Assembly (NCBI GenBank): GCA_014925825.1
Contig: JACGCK010000095.1
Location: 62,001 to 126,000, forward strand
Source of the DNA: Pholiota molesta
Taxonomy: Eukaryota > Basidiomycota > Agaricomycetes > Agaricales > Strophariaceae
Length of the DNA: 64,000 nt
Reading direction: 5' to 3'
Shown: positions 50,531-61,110 of the stretch, in pieces
Layout of the letters: each line of letters begins with the position of its first letter
Position numbering within the stretch: the first letter of the stretch is position 1
Notes under the pieces: generated by a model
The model's input: the letters and a program-made list of their open reading frames with translations, nothing else
The model's database searches: none
Told to the model about the DNA's origin: nothing
Position numbers and translations under genes: made by a program

Positions 50531-50593
50531 GGCGGTGGAGAGAAAAGGGATCACAGTCACAAGCGCCGCGTTCAATTTTTCACCACCATCAAC
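50531..50593. promoter_or_regulatory. 63-bp divergent promoter between KAP95 and LSM7
   Basis: Only 63 bp separate the two start codons (50530 on minus, 50594 on plus). It must hold at least the 5' UTRs and probably core promoter sequence for both. No TATA box is visible; it contains ATCACAGTCACAAG and a T-run. Confidence 0.75.
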
Positions 50594-51124
50594 AACATGG
50601 CTGATCGCGTGCGCACCCTCTCTCCTGACCCACCCCTGCCCGTATAACCTCCCCACAGGCTCGCGGCGCCCCCTTCCGTGCCAGAGGCGCAGCCCCCACT
50701 CACCAGAAGCGCCCCGTCCCAAGCCCCGCCTTCTCCCAGGCCGCCGACAAGCCCCGCCGCGAGGCTATCCTCGATCTCTCCAAGTATGTCGACGAGCGCA
50801 TCCGCGTCAAGTTCACCGGCGGCCGCGAAGGCAAGTCGCCCTATCTCCCCATGTGCATGCCCCTAATTCCGCAGCAGTGACCGGTATCCTCAAGGGCTAC
50901 GACCAGCTCCTCAATCTCGTCCTCGACGAAGTCACCGAGGAACTCCAGTGTGCGTCTCACTTCTATCGCGCTGCATATCGTCTATTCTCACTATCTACGC
51001 AGTGCCCGAGCCCCATGTGCGCTCTCTAGGCCTCACCGTCCTCCGCGGGCCCACCATCACCGTGCTCAACCCTGTCGACGGCTCAGAGGAAATTGCCAAC
51101 CCTTTCCTTGCCGCAGACCAATAG
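50594..51124 (+). CDS. LSM7: U6 snRNA-associated Sm-like protein LSm7
   Basis: Subunit of the LSm1-7 (cytoplasmic mRNA decay) and LSm2-8 (U6 snRNA) heptameric rings. The exons are 50594-50605, 50659-50830, 50878-50949 and 51003-51124. Exon 1 codes only MADR. An Arg/Gly/Pro-rich N-terminal extension precedes the Sm1 motif (SKYVDERIRVKFTGGREVTG, then ILKGYDQLLNLVLDEV). The Sm2 motif is LGLTVLRGPTITVLNPVDG. The stop follows FLAADQ. Intron 2 has a GC donor (AAG|GCAAGT..CAG); using the next GT would break the Sm fold, so the GC site is well supported. It shares a 63-bp divergent promoter with KAP95 and, unlike that gene, has no frame break. Confidence 0.95.
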
Positions 51125-51976
51125 ACAAGACCCGTCCGGGCACAGCATCCATTGCAAGGGAACAAGCCAGCACCCTTTCATCTGAGTGTCGCCCCGTGCT
51201 TTCAAATTTCCTGGTCGTCCTCGTCTGCATTCCATCAGGTTTCACCTTGTATTTTCTCTGTGTTCCGTTCCTCGCCAATCTCCTCGCTTTTACCTCCTCT
51301 GTCGTTTTTGTCTAAACCCTGATCCTTATCTCGCCTGCTACCTGCTGCCTTCAACCTCTATTGCACTGCGCCCAATGCCCTGGCAGACGCAGGCTGCCAT
51401 CGCATGCACTTTGATGTACTACATACGTACTTCGGCTATGAAATTACCAATGGTTACCCAATACACCATGTTCTCCCCCTCCCTGCTTCTTGTCTCCGTT
51501 TTGTTCAGCCTTTGTGCACTTCCCTTATCTGAGCTGCCGTAGGTCAGTCGTATGAATTACCAGGTATCATCAACGTCCAGTACAAGGACTCCCTCTCCCT
51601 AATCAAGGAACTCATTTATACGTAACTCTACGTAACTGCAGGTACTCTCCTGTTGCTCTGTTCCGATCATAACAGTTTACAAGGCAGAAACCAAAATCCC
51701 GTCCTTCGTTCGCGGACCAGAAGTAAAGCAGCTCAACCTTGTACATTTCATCTGAAGGATTAGCAGATTGAGAAAAAACCAAACCACTATTAATCTCGAT
51801 GAGCAATGACATGGACAGACCATTACGCGCCGAAAAGTTTGGCCTGTTAAGCTCGCTGCTAGAGCCAGGCTTGGAGTCGACTCGACTCGACTCTCAAGGC
51901 TATAAACTATTATTTTACTTATCTCAATCCTTAAAGAAAATTACCGCGTCTATTCTTCAAAAAGTCAATTCCAAAT
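51125..51976. other. Intergenic between convergent genes
   Basis: About 850 bp after LSM7. T/C-rich 3' UTR-like sequence, then unremarkable DNA. A short repeat GAGTCGACTCGACTCGACTC lies at 51874-51893. No gene is supported. Confidence 0.45.
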
Positions 51977-52763
51977 TCATTCCAACTCCAAAATCTTCCA
52001 AACATCCCCATTCCACTCCACTTTCGTCCCCCCAGCCCACCCACACGCTCTCCCTCTCCCGGCAAAAAAGCCAGCTCCCCGCGCTCAACCCCGTCGAAGA
52101 CAGCACATCCCACCCTCCCGCCGCATTCCTCACCCCCTGCCACGCCCAAAACCGCCCCTCCCCCTCCCTCCCCATCGCCAGCTGCCGATCGCCCACCTGC
52201 GCCTGCCAGGCGGATCCCGAGGCATTGCAGAGGAACAGCGCAGGGCATGGGTCGCGGAGAGGGTGCTCGTGCCAGATCTCTTCGTACGGTGTCATCAGGC
52301 CCGTATCTGGATTGACCATTTCGCCTGTTTCCAGGGTGTCTCCGCTGTCTAGGACGGTATTGGTCCCTATGTCTGTAACAGAGAGAGGGTCCTATACAGG
52401 ATTTAGAAGCGCATCATTCGGAAAATTAGAAGATAGATTGATAATAAATCGATAAGTACTAACGAGCGTCCTCGAATCAATATGATGCTCGAACTGCACT
52501 CGACCATCAGACACTACATAACAATTATACCACAGCAAACATGAGTAGCGAGCACCATCGCAGAACGAAATACGAACAGACGTTGATGGCGATACCCAGC
52601 AAACGCCCAGTCCAGCTGACCTCCTCCCCCCTTCAAGAACGCACGTCCAAGAACACCCCGTCTTCCCTCCGGTGAGCACAACAGTGTCCGTGGGCTCGGT
52701 GGCAGGGCCGGGCACCCAGCGGATCGAACGGCGAACGGCGACAGAGGATGATGATGAAGGCAT
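51977..52763 (-). CDS. HRI1-family protein, reading frame interrupted
   Basis: HRI1 is a small beta-barrel-like fungal protein of unclear role, known in yeast to associate with Hrr25/Sec72. The gene starts MPSSSSSVAVRRSIRWVPGP at 52763. Family landmarks: LDWAFAG (yeast FEWAFAG), VQFEHHIDSRTL, LDSGDTLETGEMVNPDTG with MTPYEEIW (yeast SGCVEETGAVYP..SFRELW), and a C-terminal EWNGDVWKILELE ending at 51977. Introns lie near 52523-52590 and 52397-52457. Keeping these blocks in one protein requires at least two one-base corrections near 52640-52670 and two more between 52000 and 52150. As with the neighbouring importin gene, sequence error or decay are both possible. Confidence 0.65.
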
Positions 52764-53392
52764 GAAGGCAACGGTATGGACAATTCTACGCCGCCCACGG
52801 CAAGCAAACGTGAGATAACGGGCTAAGGACCGAAATCATCCCATGGACCCACAGCAGTGATGTGCGGGTCATAACCATAACCGAATAGTTATGGTTATCT
52901 TAACAGTTATGTAGAAGTTATGAATAGTTAGTAACTGTTATCCATCAAAATAACTTTCGCACCATTTATCTCCAGGGGTCCCACAGTGCCGTATATATGT
53001 TGTCGTCAAAGCTCCGAAATGGTCTTTTGCGCGGATGAAATTAGGAGAGACTGAAAGATCTGTATTCGAATGCACGATAGCAGAGTCGATAGATAAATGT
53101 CTGATAGACGAAAGAAGAGTGAAAACACGGGAAAAATACAAGCGCTCGAGCGGATCCGACAATTTGCCGACAATGAAAGAAAGAACCCCTTGACTGTTAG
53201 TGTCAAGACCGAATAATAAATAATCGGTGACTGCCAGTGTACATGGAGCCTGTTATACTGATTCATACACGTATTATTGTATCTCATAGTAGTGGAAGAA
53301 AGCCATACAAGTGAATGAGAAATCATATTACAGCGTCAATAGCAGAATGGTGCACGATGCACCGACGGGACCCTCATTCAACGGCCAGTATA
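52764..53392. other. Intergenic with AT-rich palindromes
   Basis: About 630 bp between the HRI1-like start and the oxidoreductase stop. It holds the palindromes listed separately; the rest has no supported gene. Confidence 0.45.
52871..52940. repeat. Nested AT-rich inverted repeats
   Basis: ATAACCATAAC at 52871-52881 is the exact inverse of GTTATGGTTAT at 52888-52898 (6-bp loop). TAACAGTTA at 52901-52909 is inverted as TAACTGTTA at 52932-52940. GTTATG-type motifs recur between them. This could be a degraded transposon end or a cruciform-forming site; no transposase is nearby. Confidence 0.6.
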
Positions 53393-55368
53393 TTACAAAA
53401 GATCTTCAAATTTCGCAGCTTTCACTCTCTTCTCCGTGATCAGGAAAGGAGCAGGGAGAGCCGGCCCATCTCCAAACGCCATCTCCTCATCATCAGATAC
53501 ACCCAAAACCATCCTCGCCACCGCCTGTCCGCTCAACCACGCGTGGACCATGCCCTCACCGGTATACCCAGCGCAGATCCACTCTCCAGGCGCTGCAAGC
53601 GGCGGACTCGACGCATCAACGTCAATGGTAGAGTGCATAGACGTGCTACACGACGGCGCCGTGCCCACCGTCGCGTCCTGCTGGGCGTACGGCCGGGCCG
53701 CCAGTGGCACCGCGCGCGGCTCCTTCCTCCCCGAAACGGACTCCGGCACGCGCCCGACCCAAGGCTGCATGTCCGCCGAGATGCCAATTATCCCCGTCCA
53801 CGCGGCTTTCACGCGGCCCTTTCCCCATAAGACGGCCGCAGAGTGAGGTTCGGCCTTGCGGTCGGGGTCGGCTTCAGAGCTTTCTTGGCCCCAGTGCTCC
53901 GAGAAATATTGCTGCAGCGCTCCATTGAGATACGCCTCAATCTCGAAGTCGCCGGTGCTGTCGTCGACAACGCCGATATTCGCTAGCAGCGCCGCCTCGG
54001 AACGCCCGCCGAGCATTGCGCCTCCTCCAAACATAAATTCACCAGAGGTCGGGAGAGGCGTCTTTGCAGGATCGTTACTCGCGGGCAGAAGCTGGGAGAG
54101 GTAGTCGAATGCGAATTCTTGCTGGAGTTTACCGGACGCGAATTCTTGCGCGCTGGGGTAAAATAGAAACGCGCGCGTGCTGGCCCAATGTGAGTTGGGA
54201 TTAGACTGGGGATTTGAGGATGCCGGCATGAGTCCAAGGCCAGGGCGCTGGGCAGACATATGAAGTCTGGTAGGTATGATCTTCTTTCGCATTCCTGGGA
54301 GAAGATGCGAAGACCAAGCGTTCGTAGCATGGATTACGTGAGGCGTCCTAATGTCCCCTCTCGGTGTGGTGACTGTGTATATGCCGTCATGAGAGGCGAT
54401 ATTAGTACATGGTGTGTGGGTAAACAGCCCAAAGCTATCCGGTAAGATTAGATTAGCATTGACATGAGGGGTAGATATAAGGAGTGAATACGAACTTGGG
54501 ATACTTTGTCAGTAATTTACGAAGGAGTCCTGTGATCAAGCGATATGGGTGAATTGAAGCGCCGGGCTTGAGTATACATCCATGGATAGATTTGGTTAAT
54601 TGGAGTTTCTAGAAGCCAATGAGCGCCTGCACGGGGAAGGAATGTTTGCACACCTACGTCGATAGCTTCGCGTCCTTGTACGACATCGAATCCTTCAGCG
54701 AGGTCCTTGGGGACCTCCTTCAAATACGAATGGAGCTCTTGCTTTGCTTTGGCAAACATTTCTGGATGCAAGAACGCATCGAAATCATCCACTAAGCGTG
54801 CTTGGGACTCGGCCAACAGTCCCTCGTCCTCTGCAAGTGTAAGAAGGACAGAAATATGTGACAAACGAAAACGAAGTATTTCTCGAGCCATTGCGGCGCC
54901 ATATGTTTTCTTCAGCTGGAAATATTCCGTATACACGTTGGGGACGACATGTCCTCCATTTCTACGCGATTGAAATAGTCACTATATGGAATTTTCGTGG
55001 CGAATAGGATAAATGGCTCACCTGCCGGTTGCACCTGAGCAAGCATCCCTTGCTTCAAGCATAACAACCTTCAACGGCTCGACAGATTTTGAGTCGAAAT
55101 CGTCACGCACATGATCTAAAAGCGCCTTTGCAATAGACGTCCCAGAAATTCCGCTCCCAATAACGACGACGTCTGCGTACTGGGGAAGTTCCTTATCTCT
55201 CCCATGCTGGGCAATCGGAGATAAAGGAACAGTCCAGTACGGTACAGAGTCATTTAATTGAGGAATCCCAGGAGAGAGCGCAATGCGTTTCGACAGCGTC
55301 TCGTAGCCATTGACGATTGCTCTAATCGACTGGAATGCATAGCGCAACGAAGAAAATAAGCCACCCAT
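53393..55368 (-). CDS. FAD-dependent oxidoreductase (DAO/glycine-oxidase superfamily)
   Basis: Four exons: 55368-55022, 54961-54658, 54608-54496 and 54434-53393, all in phase, about 600 residues. The Rossmann FAD site is VVVIGSGISGTSIAKALL near residues 67-85, and EARDACSGATGRNGGH gives the acidic ribose-binding end plus the following Gly-rich turn. Later, HVIHATNAWSSHLLPG is the second conserved FAD-contacting block, and the C-terminal AGYTGEGMVHAWLSGQAVAR is the usual closing motif of the DAO fold. Such enzymes oxidise amines or amino acids; the substrate is not predictable here. The N-terminus is weakly amphipathic with no clear signal. The exon 2 border is set by the need to read KSIHGCILKPGASIHPYRL; ignoring the 49-bp intron would run into a stop. 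Confidence 0.88.
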
Positions 55369-55984
55369 GGTCGGTCAGAGATAAGGGGACCCAGGCGGAG
55401 ATGTGGGTGACAAGATAGCTGTCGCGTCAAGGTGCGCAAATGGGACTGTGGGTGAGAATAAAAGCTCTTCGACTTGATAACATCCTCGAGGCGCGGGCAG
55501 ATGAAAAGTCCTAGTCGCGAAAAGGCCGCCTCGTTCCAACGTTCGCCGGAGGATGACGAGATGAAATCAGCTGGAGAACCTGGGGTGCAGATTAATAGGT
55601 GTGCTATCAGCTTTAGGATTGATGCGGGTGGACTTGTCAGAAAAGCTCACCTGTGTCGGAGAGCCAGACGCAGAGTTGCCGGCAGAATAGTATTTTAGGA
55701 ATGCCCCGGCCCTGAGCAAAATTAAAGTCCCGTGACCGTTAGACGCGTCAATTTTAATCACGCGCCACTGGCATTATTCACGCGCTTCGTCAAATATCGG
55801 ACGCGCTCCTTGCAATCATACACGCGCGCTCGTGCGGAGAAATGGAAAACGCAGAAAAACTTCATCTTCGGTGAATTGTGTTACATACACTACACTTGCG
55901 CTGCAGGATCTTGGTACATGGTTTATTGCTACAGTTCTAATCGTCCCGAGTACTTCTAGTACTCCTCGGTCTCCTCTTGATCTT
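55369..55984. other. Intergenic: oxidoreductase promoter with ACGCG array
   Basis: About 615 bp upstream of the minus-strand oxidoreductase and downstream of the next minus-strand gene. It carries the ACGCG array described separately. No coding region is supported. Confidence 0.5.
55743..55826. promoter_or_regulatory. Five ACGCG motifs at about 20-bp spacing
   Basis: ACGCG starts at 55743, 55760, 55780, 55801 and 55822, spacings 17, 20, 21 and 21 bp. The first is a full ACGCGT MluI cell-cycle box, the site of MBF/Mbp1-type factors. All lie in the same orientation. They sit about 375-460 bp upstream of the oxidoreductase ATG. Confidence 0.5.
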
Positions 55985-56602
55985 CTACAACAAAGCCGGG
56001 TCGGAAGTGTCTGAGGCATCGGACTCACGACGGCCCCTGCTCATCGCGCCGCGACTCGCCAAATCCAGCTTGTAATCCCAATCGCCGTCGAGCTGCGCGT
56101 CGGGCGCCTTGGAGCGCCGGCTGCCCTTGGGCTTCTTGTTCTTCTTGGCGACCTTCCTGAACGGCGCGATGCCGTCGACGCGCTTGTTACTGCTCGCATC
56201 AGAGAGGATGTCGCGGTGCTCAGCATCGATGTCGCTCTCGCTGTCGGACTTGCCAGTGGTGGCGTCGAGCGCGGCGTTGGGGATCGCAGCGGCGACGTTG
56301 CCGGCCTCGAGGATGCGCGCCTCCTGGGCGATCATCTCGCGCATGTCGGCGAGGGAGGACTTGATGCTGCCCAGCTCGACTTCGCGCTGGTAGATGACCT
56401 CGAGAAGCTCGTTGTACTCGGCGACCTTGGCCTTGTGCTCGTTCGAGGCGCTTGGGGAGGGGACGAGACGTTCCTAGAATAACGATGGAATAGACCACGA
56501 TCATATCGCGATGGTCAGCTTAGGGCGATATGATAAGCACGGCGTTCGACGTACATCTATGACGGGGATAATGGGGGCAGAGGTCTGGAGTGTGTCGGCC
56601 AT
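55985..56602 (-). CDS. Small coiled-coil protein, unknown function
   Basis: Two exons, 56602-56555 (MADTLQTSAPIIPVID) and 56473-55985, in phase, about 178 residues. A coiled coil covers roughly residues 25-75 (SNEHKAKVAEYNELLEVIYQ, then REVELGSIKSSLADMREMIA). An acidic Ser/Asp stretch follows, then a basic Lys-rich patch (FRKVAKKNKKPKGSRRSK) that could be a nuclear signal. The Ser/Asp-rich end reads ESDASDTSDPALL. No family recognised. Confidence 0.7.
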
Positions 56603-57298
56603 CGCAGATGGTAAAGAATAGAGTGGATGATGTGTGGGGTACAGTAGAAAGATAGTTTGAAGACAGTATCTGCGATCCCCTAGGAGGTCGAGATGGGGGA
56701 ATTATCTAGAGGTTGGTTACCTTTTTGTACTGTCAGACCGAGTCAGGCTTCACAAACAATGAGGCGTAGATCGATAACTCTGTCCTCGAGGCAGCCAACA
56801 TGCGCTTAACCGACCATCTTGCCTTGAGATTGTTCCATGCGGATCACACGAGGCCAGCCTAAGAATGGTCGCACTCTCATACGAACTGCTTTTTTGTTAT
56901 CCAAAATAAGGTGTTCATCATATTCTGTGTCTGAAAGAATCTATATGATATGATAATCTACGCCACGAACGCTGAGGAGTGATGAAATAGGTATATATTA
57001 AAGATGATGGAGCCCTTGTCGAGGACATCTTCGCTCGCATCGTTCGCCATACTAAGCGAGCCCATTATAAACTCAATCGATGGCCGACATGGTATCTGTG
57101 AAGGGGGTGTGAATTCCGTCATATCCGCTGGGCATGTGCCCAGTCAAGCAGTGTTGAATGACGGTAGAAGGTAGCCGTGTTGGGATGGGAAAAAGCCCTA
57201 AGGAGCGAGGCGCCGAAGTCGATATCCGATGGTGATATGGGCAGAGGGTAACTGTGGACCCTGGTATAACGTGACCGCATTTGCCTTTGCGTGGAAAT
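56603..57298. other. Intergenic
   Basis: About 700 bp: promoter of the coiled-coil gene at the left and 3' region of the next minus-strand gene at the right. Nothing distinctive is seen. Confidence 0.45.
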
Positions 57299-57831
57299 CT
57301 AATCCTCCTCCGGTATGGAGGAAAGAGAAGAGCGCTTTCGCCTGTGGCCGGGAGTGAAGGTGGTGGAGGGAATTTTGGGAGCAGGAGCAAACGAGACAGC
57401 AGGCGCGCGCTGCGTGTTCTTTGAGGTGGAGTATATGACGAATTGTTCTTCGTCGGATGAAGACGTGAAGTCGTCCGACCCTAACATGATTTCTGCCGCC
57501 AGTCTATTGGCCATGAGTTCGATGGGGTCCCCATACGGCTCGGAGATGAGTTTCCTGCACTATAAATGACGATCAGTAAAGTGAAATATGTAGTGCACAC
57601 AAGAAGATAACTTACAGGTGAAGTTGGCGAGGAATTGGCCGAGTTCAGACTGTCCACAGGCGAGCTGCTGCGCGACTTGGACGCGTCGATAAACGCGATG
57701 CGTTCGAGGCGCTGAACCTCGGTTTCCTTGTAACTCATCTGTCTCCCTTTCGCGTCATATTGGATGTTGGAACTGGTGGTCAGGAAAGGAGACCCAAAGT
57801 GGGATGGCAGGAGGAAAGACGCGGAAGACAT
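57299..57831 (-). CDS. Small Ser-rich protein, unknown function
   Basis: Two exons, 57831-57616 and 57559-57299, spliced GTAAGT..TAG in phase, about 158 residues. Conserved-looking parts are MSYKETEVQRLERIAFIDAS and DPIELMANRLAAEIMLG. Several Ser-Pro dipeptides (SSSPVDSLNSANSSPTSP) resemble proline-directed kinase targets, and the C-terminus is basic then acidic (HRRKRSSLSSIPEED). No domain recognised; probably a phosphorylated regulatory protein, which is inference. Confidence 0.65.
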
Positions 57832-59491
57832 GTTGGTGCTGTGTATGAATCAAGGGTGCTCTGATGAAGGGCTTTGTAGTTCTGGGATGCTACGGCGGAA
57901 GCGACTGCGGCTGTGGGCGCGGGTCTGGGATGCGATAGCGGGGCAGCCATGATTGCTGCGGTTATATAGGGCGCAATGGAAAATAAGCATCCTGTTGCAG
58001 CCGTGCCAAATGAGTCATGCAGCCGGAGAAAATGAGCTGATCACGAAGGGGACACGATTGCTTATGATTACACCGGCAGCCTGCCGGCAGCGCACGCGCG
58101 TCTCAGGCAATTGCCGGCCTTAGTATACATCTCTGGCATACCAACGCCATACTTACACGCTGACTCAAGACTCTATTTAAATTGAGCTTCTGCCTCGCCT
58201 GGTCGCGCCTCCAACTCAAAGATATCGACCCGCCTTTGAGATACTTCTAGCCATCGAACTACACCAGTCTCGAGAAATCAACTTGGACCGGGGAGGCGTT
58301 GTTGTTGAGATGACGTTGGGATGGCCCGACGACGGGAAGGAAGACTTGCCAGTCTGATTGCGCGGCTTGGCGGATGGGTCGCTAACCGTAGCCAGGATAT
58401 CGCAGTAGTCTGCAGTAGTCATCTTGGAATTCACTGGTAACATCCGGCATACACGCTCAAGTCAGCAAGCAAGTCGCGTTTAGCCCAAACTTGAGTGATG
58501 TCAATGCCACTAATCCTCATAGCCGCGTCATCGATTCCTTACATCTCGGGGATATCTACAGTGCTCTGTCATCCAAAATAGTGATCACCACACATTTTGG
58601 ACTAATCTCGGTCGTTACACGCGTTACAAGTTACAAGGTTCTGTATGTTTTCTATTTTCTATCGACGTTAAAATAGTGATCAAGTGCCATGACCCCATTT
58701 TCTCTTTCGATCGCATGCATGTATGAATAGACCGGGTGGGGTCGAAGGGGTGAGGTTGGGTGAGGCGGTCTTATTCTAGTGTGTGGAATCCTATCTAGAC
58801 CAGCGGAATGCCCGCATGTCGTGCAGATGTCCCGCATCCGCTTCTACAACACGTTTCTCAGTGGCTTCAAGCTCCAATTGATCAAAACTTCAAGTTTGAC
58901 AAATGAAGGGCCACGGATACCTGTATATCGACATGAAGGCTCTGGTACACTGGGCTCGGACACACGTATACCTTGTTGGGTTGTGTAAAATAGGATACAA
59001 TAAAATTGTCCTGCCGCACACTTCCCTCTAACATGCAGTGGTTTCCAGCGCATGATAACATTTTCGTCTTTCTGAAATCGCTTGGTTGGTGATTGTGTCA
59101 AATTTGAGTGCTTTCTACCAGTGGAGAATCTTTCTAATTGAGTGCAAAGAATGCGATCAATTCTGAGATCTGATTTGGCAATAACGCATAATGGCTTGAA
59201 ATGATAAGCGCCCGGGCATCGCCGATCATTTAACCAATGAGCACTGAGCGCTTACTTATAGGCACCGGCGTATATAGCTTAAAAACATTATTATTCGAGA
59301 TGTATAGATAAATGATAAGTAGTTCCAGCCATTCGTGTCATAAAATAACAAAAAACAGTGCCAGCACATAGTAATATGAGGTAATGACCGGTATCGTTTT
59401 ATAAAATTCTCTTGATGCGCACGGCTAGGCAACACATTGATCAAACGTCCACGATTTAAGAAAAGATAACAGGCCAAGGCCACACGCCCTT
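57832..59491. other. Intergenic
   Basis: About 1.66 kb. It contains the palindrome CCGGCAGCCTGCCGG near 58072 and mixed-composition DNA. The short frames (for example 58216-58443 on minus) have no family features. Nothing else supportable. Confidence 0.45.
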
Positions 59492-60225
59492 TTAGTGACG
59501 CAAGGTGGAGTTGGATGGGGGATACATAGGCGCCTGGTTGCGTGGATGCTGAGGATGAGTGGGTTCTTGACGAGATGGATATTGGGGACACGCGTTAGCA
59601 TGACTTGGATGATTGTACGGGTGCGAAATTATTGCTGGAGGTACGGCCTCTTCGATCTGGCGCATTCGGGATCGGAGTTCTTGTTCGTCTCGTTCCCAAG
59701 CTTCCGTCACTTTTCGCTTGTCTATTTCTTCCCTACGTTTCTTAATGTTTGCTTGGTGGGACGAGTCCTACAATGGTAAAAAATATGAATGGCTTGTCAT
59801 AGATTGAACCCGGATTGGAGCATGTGCTTCAACTTACCAGAACCGTCGCATGAAGTCCGCTGGCATCAGTATACAACTTCTTTGCAGCGTTCCGATACCT
59901 GACTGAGCCTATACATGTCTTGGTATGTTCGTCTAAATTGCGTCTTAATAAAACTAGACTGTCATTTGATGAGAACAACGAAATTAAGTGGGCCAAAAAA
60001 TACTGACTGATCACCCGACTCGAGACAAGCTGCGAGAATTTCGTCGTCCAAGTTCTTGCCCTGTGGCCCATTGATAATTTCTAAGGCTGAATCCAAATGC
60101 TCTCCGGCAGCTTTAGTGTACTGATAGCCTGTGAACGGTGTTATAGCAGCCCCAGTGCCATCAAGAATCATTTTCGTGGCGGCGAGGGAGATGCTTGTTG
60201 CGGCAATTCTAACTGACACATCCAT
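59492..60225 (-). CDS. Small protein of unknown function
   Basis: Three exons: 60225 to about 60005, about 59956-59838 and about 59768-59492, in phase, about 205 residues. It begins MDVSVRIAATSISLAATKMI, mildly hydrophobic. A middle part follows with ILAACLESGD and LRRNLDEHTKTCIGSVRYRN. A charged helix (KKRREEIDKRKVTEAWERDE) leads to a His/Pro/Asn-rich tail with repeated HP and QP pairs (HPQHPRNQAPMYPPSN). No domain recognised. Helical content suggests a mixed helical bundle plus disordered tail. Confidence 0.6.
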
Positions 60226-61110
60226 TATGATAGAATTTATGAATATGAAGAAGAAAGAAAGTGGTAGAGAGTTTGAGGGAATAATCGGCATCTTTGGATG
60301 TTAACTTCTTTTATAGTAGAAGCCAAGTAGAAGCGATGTTTTAATGTGGGTATCATGATAACAAGTGTACTTTGACGTCTCATAGCCTCTAACTTACAGC
60401 CAACACGACGTAATAGTAGCTGTTTTGGTCGTCTTGTTGAGAACAATAATGATGCTGTAATTAATGGATCCCAGACTTCTCTTCTGTTTATCCTTGTGCT
60501 ACTCCTCGAGTCCTCCGCCACTATCATGATTACTATCGGAAATCACTATCTTTAATACACTCCCCGGTGGTAGTAACGATTGGACCCACATACCCACGAC
60601 TTGACAGTCACAGCCGTAAAGTCTGTATTGTTTTCACTGGTTTAGAACAAAGGTTTTCAATTGAGCCGGGTAGTAACTGACAATGTGTTGTGAGGCGCCG
60701 TCGTGGCAAAACCAACTAGGTTTAATACATTACCTGTCTACTGCTTATGATCAAAGATTACAACATATCTATTGTCTTTTATTTGATTCTCATGGGCCAT
60801 GGGCTGGTGATGGGCTGGTGATTCGTGAAACGTGCAAGGGAAAAAGGTAAATATTACATACTGAAGGAAACGATGGTATCTGACAAATGGTAAATGTGCT
60901 TTAACCTTCATTCATTTATAGGATACTTGTAATGACCTTTTTTGCAAATTGGGTGAGAACAGAGAGCAGACGTGTGGGAAGTGATTGACGTTCCCATTTG
61001 GGAAGGTGAATGAAATGTTCTTAACGTTCATTGTTTATCAAGCTACGACTGACGTTGCTTAAACACACACTACCTGCACCCTACTCTCTGTCATTGCGCC
61101 TTTGTATGCC
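60226..61110. other. Intergenic
   Basis: About 885 bp between divergent genes. An 11-bp direct repeat GGGCTGGTGAT occurs twice at about 60801-60822. No gene is supported. Confidence 0.45.
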
